A stretch of 6,211 bases of DNA, from the NCBI GenBank assembly GCA_003567055.1, contig PXAW01000256.1, forward strand, positions 1-6,211, given 5' to 3'. Below the pieces are notes generated by a model. It saw only the letters and a program-made list of their open reading frames with translations, searched no databases and was not told where the DNA came from. This stretch comes from Hyphomicrobiales bacterium (GTDB lineage Bacteria > Pseudomonadota > Alphaproteobacteria > Rhizobiales > Beijerinckiaceae). Within the stretch, counting starts at the first letter, position 1. Each line of letters starts with the position of its first letter. This document shows positions 1 to 5,999 of this stretch, piece by piece. The translations under genes were made by a program, and so were the position numbers.

Positions 1-31
1 CGGCAGGCATCCGGGGCAGGCGCGCCCGATC

Positions 32-61
32 GGCCCGCCCATCCCCGGCCCGCCCATCCCC
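32..61. repeat. 15-bp tandem repeat, two copies
   Basis: The unit GGCCCGCCCATCCCC occurs twice head to tail (32-46 and 47-61), and the first bases of a third degenerate unit follow at 62. It lies just downstream of the idh stop codon on the minus strand. Read on the minus strand in one frame, it would give Met-Gly-Gly-Pro-Gly-Met-Gly-Gly-Pro. It could therefore be the start of a downstream gene cut by the window edge, but no convincing ribosome binding site is present. The remaining bases (1-31) show nothing I can assign. Confidence 0.6.
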
Positions 62-70
62 GGTCCGGCC

Positions 71-1564
71 TCACTCGCCCTGGCCGAGCGAATAGCCGCG
101 TTCGCCATCGAAACGGTAGAGCTGCTCGGTCTTGACCGCCTCGATTCCGCCGATGGCGAGGGCACGCAGCAATTGCCAGGGCAGCGTGCGATTGCCCTTC
201 ACCGTGAAGAGGAAGCGCACCCGCCAGTGATCGGTCAGCAGCGTCTGCGCCTGACCCTGCGGCCAGACCTTGACCCCGCGATTGCTGATCATGGTCAGCG
301 CCACGGGCTGGTCGCCGGATGCGGCGAGGAGCCGATCGGCGAGGGTGTCGGGATCGCTCTCGCGCGCATGCACGAAGACATCGATCCCCACCAGCTCCTT
401 CGTGGCGCGCGCGTGCCGCACGATCGGCGGAATCGCCGGCGCGCTGACCGGCGCACCGGTCGGGGCGGGCGTCAGGGCGTAGGGCTCGCGCCCCAGCCGC
501 GCGATCACCGCATCGGCAAAGCCCTGTGTGGAAACCAGTTCGCGCGAGATCTCCCGCTTGTGGATATCCGCCGTGTGGATTCCCGCCTCGATGGTGGCGA
601 GCCAGGCATTGCGGATCGTCGCCGCGACATCGCCCTGGCCGAGATGTTCGAGCATCTGGACGGCGGCGAGGAGCAGCCCGGACGGGTTGGCCTTGCCCTG
701 GCCCGCAATATCGGGCGCGCTGCCGTGGATCGCCTCGAACATGGCGCCGTGCTCGCCGATATTCGAGGAAGCGCCCAGCCCGACCGAGCCCGCGACCTCG
801 GCTGCGATATCGGAGATGATGTCGCCGTAGAGATTGCCGGTGACGATCACGTCGAAGCGTCCCGGATCGGCGGCGAGGCGCGCCGCGCCGATATCGATGA
901 TCCAGTGGTCATGCGCGATATCGGGATATTCGGCCGCGACCTCCTCGAAGACGCGATGGAACAGCCCATCGGTCATCTTCATGATGTTGTCCTTGGAGAA
1001 GCACGAGACCTTCTTGCGCCCGTGCGCGCGCGCATATTCGAAGGCGTAGCGGATGATCCGCTCGGTGGCGGGCCGCGAGACCAGCTTCAGGCACTGATAG
1101 ACCTCGTCGGTCTGGCGATGCTCGATCCCCGCATAGAGATCCTCCTCGTTCTCGCGCACGATCACCACATCCATGCCCGGATGCTTCGTCGCCACGTAAG
1201 GCGCGAAGGCCGTGCAGGGGCGGATATTGGCAAACAGACCGAGGCTCTTGCGCAGGGTCACATTGACCGATTTCGCACCTTTTCCCTGCGGCGTCGTGAT
1301 CGGCCCTTTCAGGAGCACGCCGGTCTGCTTCAGGATATCCCAGGCCTCGGGCGAGACGCCGGATGCGGTACCGGCCTCGTAGACCGCCCGCCCGAGCTGC
1401 ACCGGGACCGGCGTGATGCGCGCGCCGGCCGCGCGCAGCACATCGAGAGTGGCCTGCATGATCTCCGGGCCGATCCCGTCACCTTCCGCGACGGCGACCG
1501 CCACCGTATCGCGGGACGCGTGAAGGGCGGGTTCAAACGTCTTGGGTGCGAATTGCTGGTTCAT
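71..1564 (-). CDS. Isocitrate dehydrogenase, C-terminally extended type, predicted NAD+-dependent
   Basis: This cytosolic TCA-cycle enzyme of the isocitrate/isopropylmalate dehydrogenase family oxidatively decarboxylates isocitrate to 2-oxoglutarate. At 497 aa it matches the extended enzymes of Thermus and alphaproteobacteria/Rickettsia, not the roughly 415-aa E. coli form. The catalytic domain (about 20-360) shows the isocitrate-binding S99-x-N101-x3-R105, R115, R137, Y144, K191 and D224, and the metal ligands D248 and D252 in NLYGDIISD. S99 and N101 favour isocitrate over isopropylmalate. In the coenzyme loop, HGSAPDIAG has D285-I286 where the NADP+ enzyme of E. coli has Lys344-Tyr345, so NAD+ is predicted. 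A Pro/Ala-rich linker (361-380) leads to the extra C-terminal domain (about 385-497). The ATG at 1564 is preceded by GAGGGAGA at good spacing. The gene is divergent from lysR, which may regulate it. Family and substrate are near certain; cofactor is inferred. Confidence 0.93.
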   Translation of the reverse strand: MNQQFAPKTFEPALHASRDTVAVAVAEGDGIGPEIMQATLDVLRAAGARITPVPVQLGRAVYEAGTASGVSPEAWDILKQTGVLLKGPITTPQGKGAKSVNVTLRKSLGLFANIRPCTAFAPYVATKHPGMDVVIVRENEEDLYAGIEHRQTDEVYQCLKLVSRPATERIIRYAFEYARAHGRKKVSCFSKDNIMKMTDGLFHRVFEEVAAEYPDIAHDHWIIDIGAARLAADPGRFDVIVTGNLYGDIISDIAAEVAGSVGLGASSNIGEHGAMFEAIHGSAPDIAGQGKANPSGLLLAAVQMLEHLGQGDVAATIRNAWLATIEAGIHTADIHKREISRELVSTQGFADAVIARLGREPYALTPAPTGAPVSAPAIPPIVRHARATKELVGIDVFVHARESDPDTLADRLLAASGDQPVALTMISNRGVKVWPQGQAQTLLTDHWRVRFLFTVKGNRTLPWQLLRALAIGGIEAVKTEQLYRFDGERGYSLGQGE

Positions 1565-1638
1565 GCGCGATCTCCCTCGTTCAGGCGCCGGGCCGGCACC
1601 CGCTGTGACGATGGCGGGACGCTAGCGCAGGGAGCTGC

Positions 1639-1649
1639 ATTTCAGAAAT
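1639..1649. promoter_or_regulatory. 11-bp palindrome ATTTC-A-GAAAT
   Basis: This perfect palindrome around a central A overlaps the left arm of the larger inverted repeat. It sits at the predicted start of idh transcription. The same 11-mer, read on the other strand, occurs ahead of the GbsR-like gene at 6020-6030, so it may be a shared operator. Confidence 0.4.
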
Positions 1650-1677
1650 TGATTAGACGGCGTGTTTCCATTACGAA
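1649..1677 (+). promoter_or_regulatory. Possible lysR promoter (TTGATT-17-TACGAA)
   Basis: A -35-like TTGATT at 1649-1654 matches four of six consensus bases. It is followed by a 17-bp spacer and a -10-like TACGAA at 1672-1677 that matches three of six. Transcription would begin near 1684, downstream of the ATG at 1678 and upstream of the ATG at 1717, which supports the latter as the lysR start. The match is weak. Confidence 0.3.
1652..1657 (-). promoter_or_regulatory. Possible idh -10 box (TCTAAT)
   Basis: On the minus strand TCTAAT matches the sigma-70 -10 consensus at five of six positions, about 90 nt ahead of the idh ATG. No good -35 hexamer lies 15 to 18 bp upstream, as is common for activator-dependent promoters. 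It overlaps the candidate lysR -35 box, so the two promoters would compete. Confidence 0.3.
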
Positions 1678-1716
1678 ATGAAATGCATATCAGCCCGCCG
1701 CCCCGGGAGACCCGCC

Positions 1717-2607
1717 ATGGCCGCCGCCCGTCTCGATCTCACACTCCTGCGCGCCTTTCTCACGATTGCGCAGACCGGCAGCTTCACCCGGGCGGGGGAG
1801 GTGCTGCTATGCAGCCAGTCGGCGGTCTCCCTGCAATTGCGCCGGCTGGAGCAATCGCTCGGCCAGAAGCTGTTTCGCCGCAATGTGCGCGCGGTGACGC
1901 TCACGCCGGCGGGGGAGCGGCTTCTGCCCTATGCCGAGCGGATGCTCGCCCTGCATGACGAGGCCCTGGCCTCCTTCGGCGAGGCGATGCTGGACGGACG
2001 GGTGCGGCTGGGCACGCCCGAGGATTTCGCCACGGCGCATCTGCCGCGCGCGCTGGCCGGTTTCGCCGAGGCGCATCCGCGTGTGCAGCTCGAAGTCACA
2101 TGCGATCTCACCTTGAACCTGCTCGATCTCTTCCGCGCCGGCAAACTCGACATCGCGCTTGCCAAGCGCGAACCCGCCGCCCTGCTCGACGGCCAGCAGG
2201 TCTGGTCGGAGCCGCTGGTCTGGGCGGCGCGCAACGAGGGCCTGTTTCGCGAGAACGGGCGCATGCCCCTCGTCGTCAGCCCCGAGCCCTGCGTCTATCG
2301 CAAGCGCGCATTCGATACGCTCTCGCGGGCGCAACGTCCGGCGCGCGCGGCCTATGTCTGCGGCTCGCTCGCGGGGTCACTCGCAGCGGTACGCGCCGGG
2401 CTCGGCGTTGCGGTCCTGCCGCGCGATCTGGTGCCGGAAGATCTCGCCCGTGATGCCGGCGCGCTGATGCCGGCGCTCTCGGATACCGAGATCGTCCTGA
2501 TGACCGCCGCCGATGCGGGCCTGCCGGCGCGCCGGCTCGCACAGCATATCGCGCAGGCCCTGGAGGAAGAGCGCACGCAGAGTGATCCGCAGTGCTTTTC
2601 GACCTGA
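1717..2607 (+). CDS. LysR-type transcriptional regulator (LrhA-like)
   Basis: This cytosolic DNA-binding regulator has 296 aa from the ATG at 1717, typical for LysR proteins. The winged helix-turn-helix lies near residues 6-65, with the family hallmark A-x2-L-x2-SQSAVSLQLRRLEQSLGQKLF followed by R-x5-LTPAGE. A linker helix (about 66-92) joins it to the effector domain (about 95-285), which begins VRLGTPEDFATAHLP. That stretch, and the LD-x-LLRAF start, resemble the LrhA/HexA subgroup. An in-frame ATG lies at 1678, but the ATG at 1717 is preferred: GGGAGA sits six bases upstream, and the earlier start would add 13 residues with no family counterpart. It is divergent from idh, its likely target, and probably self-regulating. 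The effector cannot be read from sequence. It converges on cydB. Confidence 0.92.
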   Translation: MAAARLDLTLLRAFLTIAQTGSFTRAGEVLLCSQSAVSLQLRRLEQSLGQKLFRRNVRAVTLTPAGERLLPYAERMLALHDEALASFGEAMLDGRVRLGTPEDFATAHLPRALAGFAEAHPRVQLEVTCDLTLNLLDLFRAGKLDIALAKREPAALLDGQQVWSEPLVWAARNEGLFRENGRMPLVVSPEPCVYRKRAFDTLSRAQRPARAAYVCGSLAGSLAAVRAGLGVAVLPRDLVPEDLARDAGALMPALSDTEIVLMTAADAGLPARRLAQHIAQALEEERTQSDPQCFST

Positions 2608-2632
2608 CCGAGTCAGGCCAGCAGGCACCTGC
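2603..2632. other. Two small hairpins between convergent lysR and cydB
   Basis: CCTGAC-CGA-GTCAGG (2603-2617) overlaps the lysR stop codon, and GCAGG-CA-CCTGC (2621-2632) follows. Neither is followed by a T-run on either strand, so this is not a classical intrinsic terminator. The structures may still mark the 3' ends of the two convergent transcripts. The rest of the 124-bp gap holds only a weak 28-codon frame that I do not call. Confidence 0.25.
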
Positions 2633-2731
2633 AGCACCCCGAGCAGAGCACATGTTCGCTTTCGGCGCGCTCAACCAGCGCATCGACGCGCCGAATCTGC
2701 TCGCCGAGGGCAAGCGCTACGATGGTGGTGC

Positions 2732-3739
2732 TCAGTAATAGCGCAGATCCTGCGTCTTGCCGGAGAAGATCCGGTAGATGAAGCTCGTATACAGCCCGAT
2801 CAGGGGCAGCACGATGCAGGCGCCGATGAACATGATCATCAGCGATTCATCGGCAGCGGCTGCCTCCCACACGGTCATCTGCTCGGGCACGATATAGGGG
2901 TAGAACGAGTAGGCCAGCCCGTAGAAGGCGAGGAAGACCACGGCGATCGCCCCGGAAAACGGCGCCCAGCTCAGCTGGTCGTTATGGTTCGGCAGCGCCT
3001 TCAGCACCTGGTGCAGGGCGATGATCAGCGCCCCCGTGATCAGCGGGATCGGGGCGAGCATCAGGAGATAGGGCATGGCGAACCACTTCTCGAAGATGCG
3101 CTCCGAGACGAGCGGCGTCGCGATCGAGACGGCGGCGAGCCCGATGGCGCTCAGCCAGAGCGAGACCTTCGCCCAGCCCACCGCACGCTTTTGCAGCGCG
3201 CCCTCGCTCCTGAGGATCAGCCAGCCCGCCCCGATGAAGGCGTAAGCCGCAGCCAGCCCCACCGCGACGAGCCCGGCGAATGCGACATTCACCAGCGTGC
3301 GCTCGAAGCCGAGGATATAAAGCCCCAGCATGTAGCCCTGCGAAAGCGCGGTCAGCAGCGATCCGCCGAAGAAGGCGCGGTCCCACCAGATTTTCTGCGC
3401 CGCATCGACCTTGGCGCGGAAATCGAAGGCGACCCCGCGCAGGATCAGCCCGAGCAGCATCACCGCCACCGGCAGGTAGAGCGCGCCCAGAATGACGCCC
3501 TGCGCGAAGGGAAAGGCGACCAGCAGCAGCCCGACGGCGAGCACCAGCCAGGTCTCGTTGGCATCCCAGAACGGACCGATCGAGGCGATCATCTTGTCCT
3601 TGTGCCGGTTGGTCAGCCCGGACAGGATGCCGACGCCCAGATCATAACCGTCGAGGATCACATAGAGCAGGATCGACACACCCATCAGCCCGACAAAGGC
3701 CACGGGCAGCCACGACTCACCTCCGAAAAACGCATCCAT
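2732..3739 (-). CDS. cydB: Cytochrome bd-type quinol oxidase subunit II (CIO type)
   Basis: Subunit II of the inner-membrane bd oxidase pairs with CydA to oxidise quinol and reduce oxygen to water without pumping protons. Its 335 aa are hydrophobic, with about eight membrane helices. Visible family motifs are LDGYDLGVG (29-37), GPFWDANETWL (55-65), RGVAFDFR (101-108) and YSFYPYIVP (277-285). The WDANETW form is typical of the cyanide-insensitive CioB branch; E. coli CydB has WDGNQVW. The ATG at 3739 is preceded on the minus strand by GAGAGGA seven bases upstream. It follows cydA, but 257 bp of repeats separate the two instead of the usual few bases. No CydX-like small hydrophobic frame follows it. 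cioB would be an equally good name. Confidence 0.95.
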   Translation of the reverse strand: MDAFFGGESWLPVAFVGLMGVSILLYVILDGYDLGVGILSGLTNRHKDKMIASIGPFWDANETWLVLAVGLLLVAFPFAQGVILGALYLPVAVMLLGLILRGVAFDFRAKVDAAQKIWWDRAFFGGSLLTALSQGYMLGLYILGFERTLVNVAFAGLVAVGLAAAYAFIGAGWLILRSEGALQKRAVGWAKVSLWLSAIGLAAVSIATPLVSERIFEKWFAMPYLLMLAPIPLITGALIIALHQVLKALPNHNDQLSWAPFSGAIAVVFLAFYGLAYSFYPYIVPEQMTVWEAAAADESLMIMFIGACIVLPLIGLYTSFIYRIFSGKTQDLRYY

Positions 3740-3792
3740 TTCGACATCCTCTCACATTCGTATTCGGGCGTGGCGCCCCGATATGACGCGAC

Positions 3793-3840
3793 ACCCCACC
3801 CTTGATCCCTCCCCTGAGGGGAGGGAGACCTGGTGTGCGC
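3793..3840 (+). repeat. Hairpin repeat, copy 1 (direct)
   Basis: This 48-bp unit is repeated at 3938-3985 with one mismatch (G at 3833, T at 3978). Its core is a perfect 9-bp stem, TCCCTCCCC / GGGGAGGGA (3806-3814 / 3818-3826), with loop TGA. It is preceded by ACCCCACCC and followed by the arm GACCTGGTGTGCGC. It resembles REP-like palindromic repeats of many GC-rich bacteria. Confidence 0.85.
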
Positions 3841-3853
3841 TGCATGGAGCGCA

Positions 3854-3886
3854 TCCCTCCCCTATGGGGAGGGGTAGGGGTGGGGT
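3854..3886 (-). repeat. Hairpin repeat, copy 2 (inverted, diverged)
   Basis: Read on the minus strand this segment gives ACCCCACCCC, a short spacer, then CCCTCCCC-ATA-GGGGAGGG, the same order of parts as copies 1 and 3. The 8-bp stem is perfect (3855-3862 / 3866-3873). The loop and spacer differ from the direct copies, so it is an older or different subtype. Between copy 1 and this one, GCGCT / AGCGC (3837-3841 / 3848-3852) forms another short stem. Confidence 0.75.
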
Positions 3887-3937
3887 GACGCCGGTTGCAT
3901 CACGCACGGCGCCAGACGATGACCCGTATCGCTTCCC

Positions 3938-3985
3938 ACCCCACCCTTGATCCCTCCCCTGAGGGGAGGGAGACCTGTTGTGCGC
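3938..3985 (+). repeat. Hairpin repeat, copy 3 (direct)
   Basis: This is the second copy of the 48-bp direct repeat, 145 bp from copy 1. The stem is 3951-3959 / 3963-3971 with loop TGA. It ends 11 bp short of the cydA stop codon, so on the minus-strand message the hairpin forms just after cydA. There it could stabilise or attenuate the transcript before cydB. Confidence 0.85.
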
Positions 3986-3996
3986 GCATCGACCGC

Positions 3997-5394
3997 TCAC
4001 TCCGCCGGAACCGGCCCGGCGATGCGGGCGCCGCCCTTCGCGACGCTGAACTGCGCCGCCGTTGCCTGGCCGAGAGTGGCGGAGGCGCCGTCGCGGCGGG
4101 CGAGATGGAACAGCGTCCAGACATAAGCCGCCGTCAGCGCCGCGTAGATCGCGAGATACATGGCGAGCGTCGAGGCGACCATGCCGGCGGGTGTCGCGGT
4201 GACGGCCTCCGCCGTGGTCAGAACGCCGCTCACCAGCCAGGGCTGGCGCCCGATCTCGGTCACGTACCAGCCGGCCACGGTCGCGACCCAGCCGGAGAAG
4301 GTCATGGCCAGGAAGCCACGCAGCATCCAGGGCGAGAGCGTGCCCCGGCGATAGAGCTGCCAGCTGCCGAACCAGGAGGCGACCAGCATCAGCATGCCGA
4401 TACCGACCATGATCCGGAAGGCGAAGAAGACCGGCGCGACGGGCGGATGCGCGACCGTGCCGTCCTCGCGCACGAAGTCGTTGAGCCCCGGCACCACGCC
4501 GGCGGGATCATGCTTGAGGATCAGGCTGGCACCGTTGGGGATCGCGATCTCGAAGCGGTTCTCGCGGGCCTGCTCGTCGGGCAGCGTGAAGAGCACCAGA
4601 GGCACATTGCCGCGCGTCTCCCAATTGCCCTCCATCGCGGCCACCTTGGCCGGCTGGTGCTCCAGCGTGTTGAGGCCATGCATGTCGCCGGCGAAGATCT
4701 GGGCCGGGATCAGCAGCGCGGCCATGACCACGCCCGTGCGCAACGCCTTGCCCACGCCCTCCGAGCGGTCGCCGCGCAGAAGGCGATAGGCCGAGACGCC
4801 CGCGATCAGGAAGGCGGCGGTCAGGCCGGAAGCGAGCAGCATATGCGTCAGGCGATAGGGCATGGAGGGGTTGAAGATCACCTCCCACCAGCTCGTCACA
4901 TAGGCCACGCCTTCGCGCATCTCGAAGCCCTGCGGCGTGTGCATCCAGGAATTCAGGACGAGTATCCAGAAGGCCGACATCGTCGTGCCCACGGCCACGA
5001 GCACGGTGGCGAGCGTGTGGATCCGGTTCGAGACCCGGTTGAAGCCGAACAGCATCACCGCGAGGAAGGTCGCCTCGAGGAAGAACGCGGTCAGGATCTC
5101 GTAGGCGAGCAGCGGCCCGGCGATGTTGCCCACGCTCTCCATGAAGCCCGGCCAGTTGGTGCCGAACTGGAAGGACATGGTCACGCCCGAGACGACGCCG
5201 AGCGCGAAGGTGAGGGCGAAGACCTTCACCCAGAACTTGTAGGCATCCATCCAGGCCATGTCGCCGGTGCGGTTGTAGCGCAGCTTGAAGAAGAGCAGCA
5301 CCCAGCCGAGCGCGATGGTGATCGTCGGGAAGAGAATGTGGAAGGTGATATTCGCCCCGAACTGGATTCGGGACAGCATCAGAGTGTCCATCAT
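3997..5394 (-). CDS. cydA: Cytochrome bd-type quinol oxidase subunit I (short Q-loop, CIO type)
   Basis: This is the haem-bearing subunit of the inner-membrane quinol:O2 oxidoreductase. Key residues align with E. coli CydA: H19 (high-spin haem ligand), E99 and E107 (proton path), H184 and M329 (haem b558 ligands, E. coli H186 and M393), R327, K250 and E255 in QPAK-x4-E (quinol site, E. coli K252 and E257), and E380 in GWYVTEIGRQPW (E. coli E445). About nine membrane helices are evident. At 465 aa it lacks some 60 residues between the QPAK motif and M329, which defines the short Q-loop class that includes cyanide-insensitive oxidases. The first of two adjacent ATGs is chosen because it overlaps the upstream stop as ATGA, has GAGGAG eight bases upstream, and places the ligand at H19. 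It is probably co-translated with the GbsR-like gene. cioA is an alternative name. Confidence 0.96.
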   Translation of the reverse strand: MMDTLMLSRIQFGANITFHILFPTITIALGWVLLFFKLRYNRTGDMAWMDAYKFWVKVFALTFALGVVSGVTMSFQFGTNWPGFMESVGNIAGPLLAYEILTAFFLEATFLAVMLFGFNRVSNRIHTLATVLVAVGTTMSAFWILVLNSWMHTPQGFEMREGVAYVTSWWEVIFNPSMPYRLTHMLLASGLTAAFLIAGVSAYRLLRGDRSEGVGKALRTGVVMAALLIPAQIFAGDMHGLNTLEHQPAKVAAMEGNWETRGNVPLVLFTLPDEQARENRFEIAIPNGASLILKHDPAGVVPGLNDFVREDGTVAHPPVAPVFFAFRIMVGIGMLMLVASWFGSWQLYRRGTLSPWMLRGFLAMTFSGWVATVAGWYVTEIGRQPWLVSGVLTTAEAVTATPAGMVASTLAMYLAIYAALTAAYVWTLFHLARRDGASATLGQATAAQFSVAKGGARIAGPVPAE

Positions 5395-5999
5395 CGTGAA
5401 CGCTCCTCGTCATCGGGGGAGGGGGGATCATTGCGTTTGCCGGAAAAGCCGAGACGGTCCCGGAATTCCAGCACGCGGGAGATCTTCGAGCCGAGCTTCA
5501 TCAACTGCACCAGCCGCTCGGTCTCGATGGCGCGCATATCGGCATACCAGTCGGTGAGCATGTCGATGAGATCGTGCATCTCGCGCATGCGTGCCTGCGC
5601 ATGGCGCTCGAATTCCGATTCCGGGCGCTCCATCAGGGTTTCGCGCAGGAGCGAGAGCGTCGGATCGATCTCGCGCTTCTTGCGCTCCTCGATGAGCGTG
5701 CGCACGATCACCCATATATCCTCGGGCGTGCCGAAATACTCGCGCCGGTCGCCCGGCTTGTGGCGCAGGCGCACGAGGTTCCAGGCCTGGAGCTCCTTCA
5801 GCCCCATGCTCACATTGGATCGCGAGACGCCCAATGCCTCGACGATCTCGTCGGCATTGAGCGGCTCGGGGGAGACGAAGAGCAGGGCGTAGATCTGGCC
5901 GACGGTGCGGTTCACACCCCAGCGCGAGCCCATTTCTCCGAAATGCAGAACGAATGTCTGTACCAGCGGGGGAAGGTTCATGGCCTTTTCGCGTTTCAC
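5391..5999 (-). CDS. GbsR/MarR-family transcriptional regulator, first gene of the cyd operon
   Basis: This is a predicted cytosolic DNA-binding repressor or sensor of 202 aa. The winged helix-turn-helix spans about 30-92: NRTVGQIYALLFVSPEPLNA, then EIVEALGVSRSNVSMGLKEL as the recognition region, and the wing RHKPGDRREYFG. Residues 95-175 are charged and helical (probable dimerisation), and the tail is polar. The layout fits the GbsR-like branch (COG1510), whose Bacillus members control glycine betaine synthesis, but the ligand here is unknown. The frame opens at a GTG (5999), with GGAAAGG close upstream; an ATG at 5981 is a possible alternative. The stop overlaps the cydA start by 4 nt, so the regulator and the oxidase are made together. 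A dyad immediately upstream suggests autoregulation. Its role in controlling the oxidase is inferred from context. Confidence 0.88.
   Translation of the reverse strand: MKREKAMNLPPLVQTFVLHFGEMGSRWGVNRTVGQIYALLFVSPEPLNADEIVEALGVSRSNVSMGLKELQAWNLVRLRHKPGDRREYFGTPEDIWVIVRTLIEERKKREIDPTLSLLRETLMERPESEFERHAQARMREMHDLIDMLTDWYADMRAIETERLVQLMKLGSKISRVLEFRDRLGFSGKRNDPPSPDDEERSR

Larger units (their letters stand above)
1636..1687. promoter_or_regulatory. Candidate LysR operator: 9-bp inverted repeat bracketing both promoters
   Basis: TGCATTTCA at 1636-1644 and its exact reverse complement TGAAATGCA at 1679-1687 are 34 bp apart and about 43 bp centre to centre, close to four helical turns. A second dyad, TTTC-N11-GAAA at 1665-1683, has the 11-bp spacing familiar from the T-N11-A consensus of LysR boxes. 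The pattern fits a tetrameric LysR protein contacting two sites. The dyads are directly visible; the binding protein is inferred. Confidence 0.45.
1565..1716. promoter_or_regulatory. Divergent idh / lysR control region
   Basis: This 152-bp gap separates the two divergent start codons. The part from about 1636 to 1690 is clearly richer in A/T than its surroundings and holds several dyads (listed separately). Both genes have a Shine-Dalgarno sequence at its ends: GGGAGA at 1705-1710 for lysR, and GAGGGAGA on the minus strand just outside the idh ATG. Divergent gaps like this are where LysR-type regulators usually bind to repress themselves and activate the neighbour. That role is inferred from layout. 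Confidence 0.7.

Noticed and set aside
173..1681. 502-codon plus-strand open frame antisense to idh
   Set aside because: Its product is rich in Arg, Asp, Gly and His with no family pattern, and it mirrors the codon-position GC bias of the well-conserved idh gene on the other strand.
2652..2738. 28-codon plus-strand frame between lysR and cydB
   Set aside because: It has a weak ribosome binding site, overlaps the cydB stop codon and matches no family I know. It could be a gene remnant, but the evidence is too thin to call.
2513..3805. 430-codon plus-strand open frame antisense to cydB
   Set aside because: It overlaps the lysR end in another frame and runs through the whole of cydB. Its composition is typical of antisense shadows.
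3793..3985. Possible CRISPR array
   Set aside because: Only three units occur, one of them inverted, with unequal spacing and strong internal hairpins. This fits REP-like repeats, not CRISPR.
3752..4000. 82-codon minus-strand frame in the cydA-cydB gap
   Set aside because: It is made almost entirely of translated hairpin repeats (SLPSGEGSRVG-like text appears from the repeat unit). It is not a CydX-like membrane peptide.
3895..5892. 665-codon plus-strand open frame antisense to cydA and the GbsR-like gene
   Set aside because: It starts in repeat DNA, crosses two real genes, and encodes a highly charged low-complexity product. It is a GC-bias shadow.
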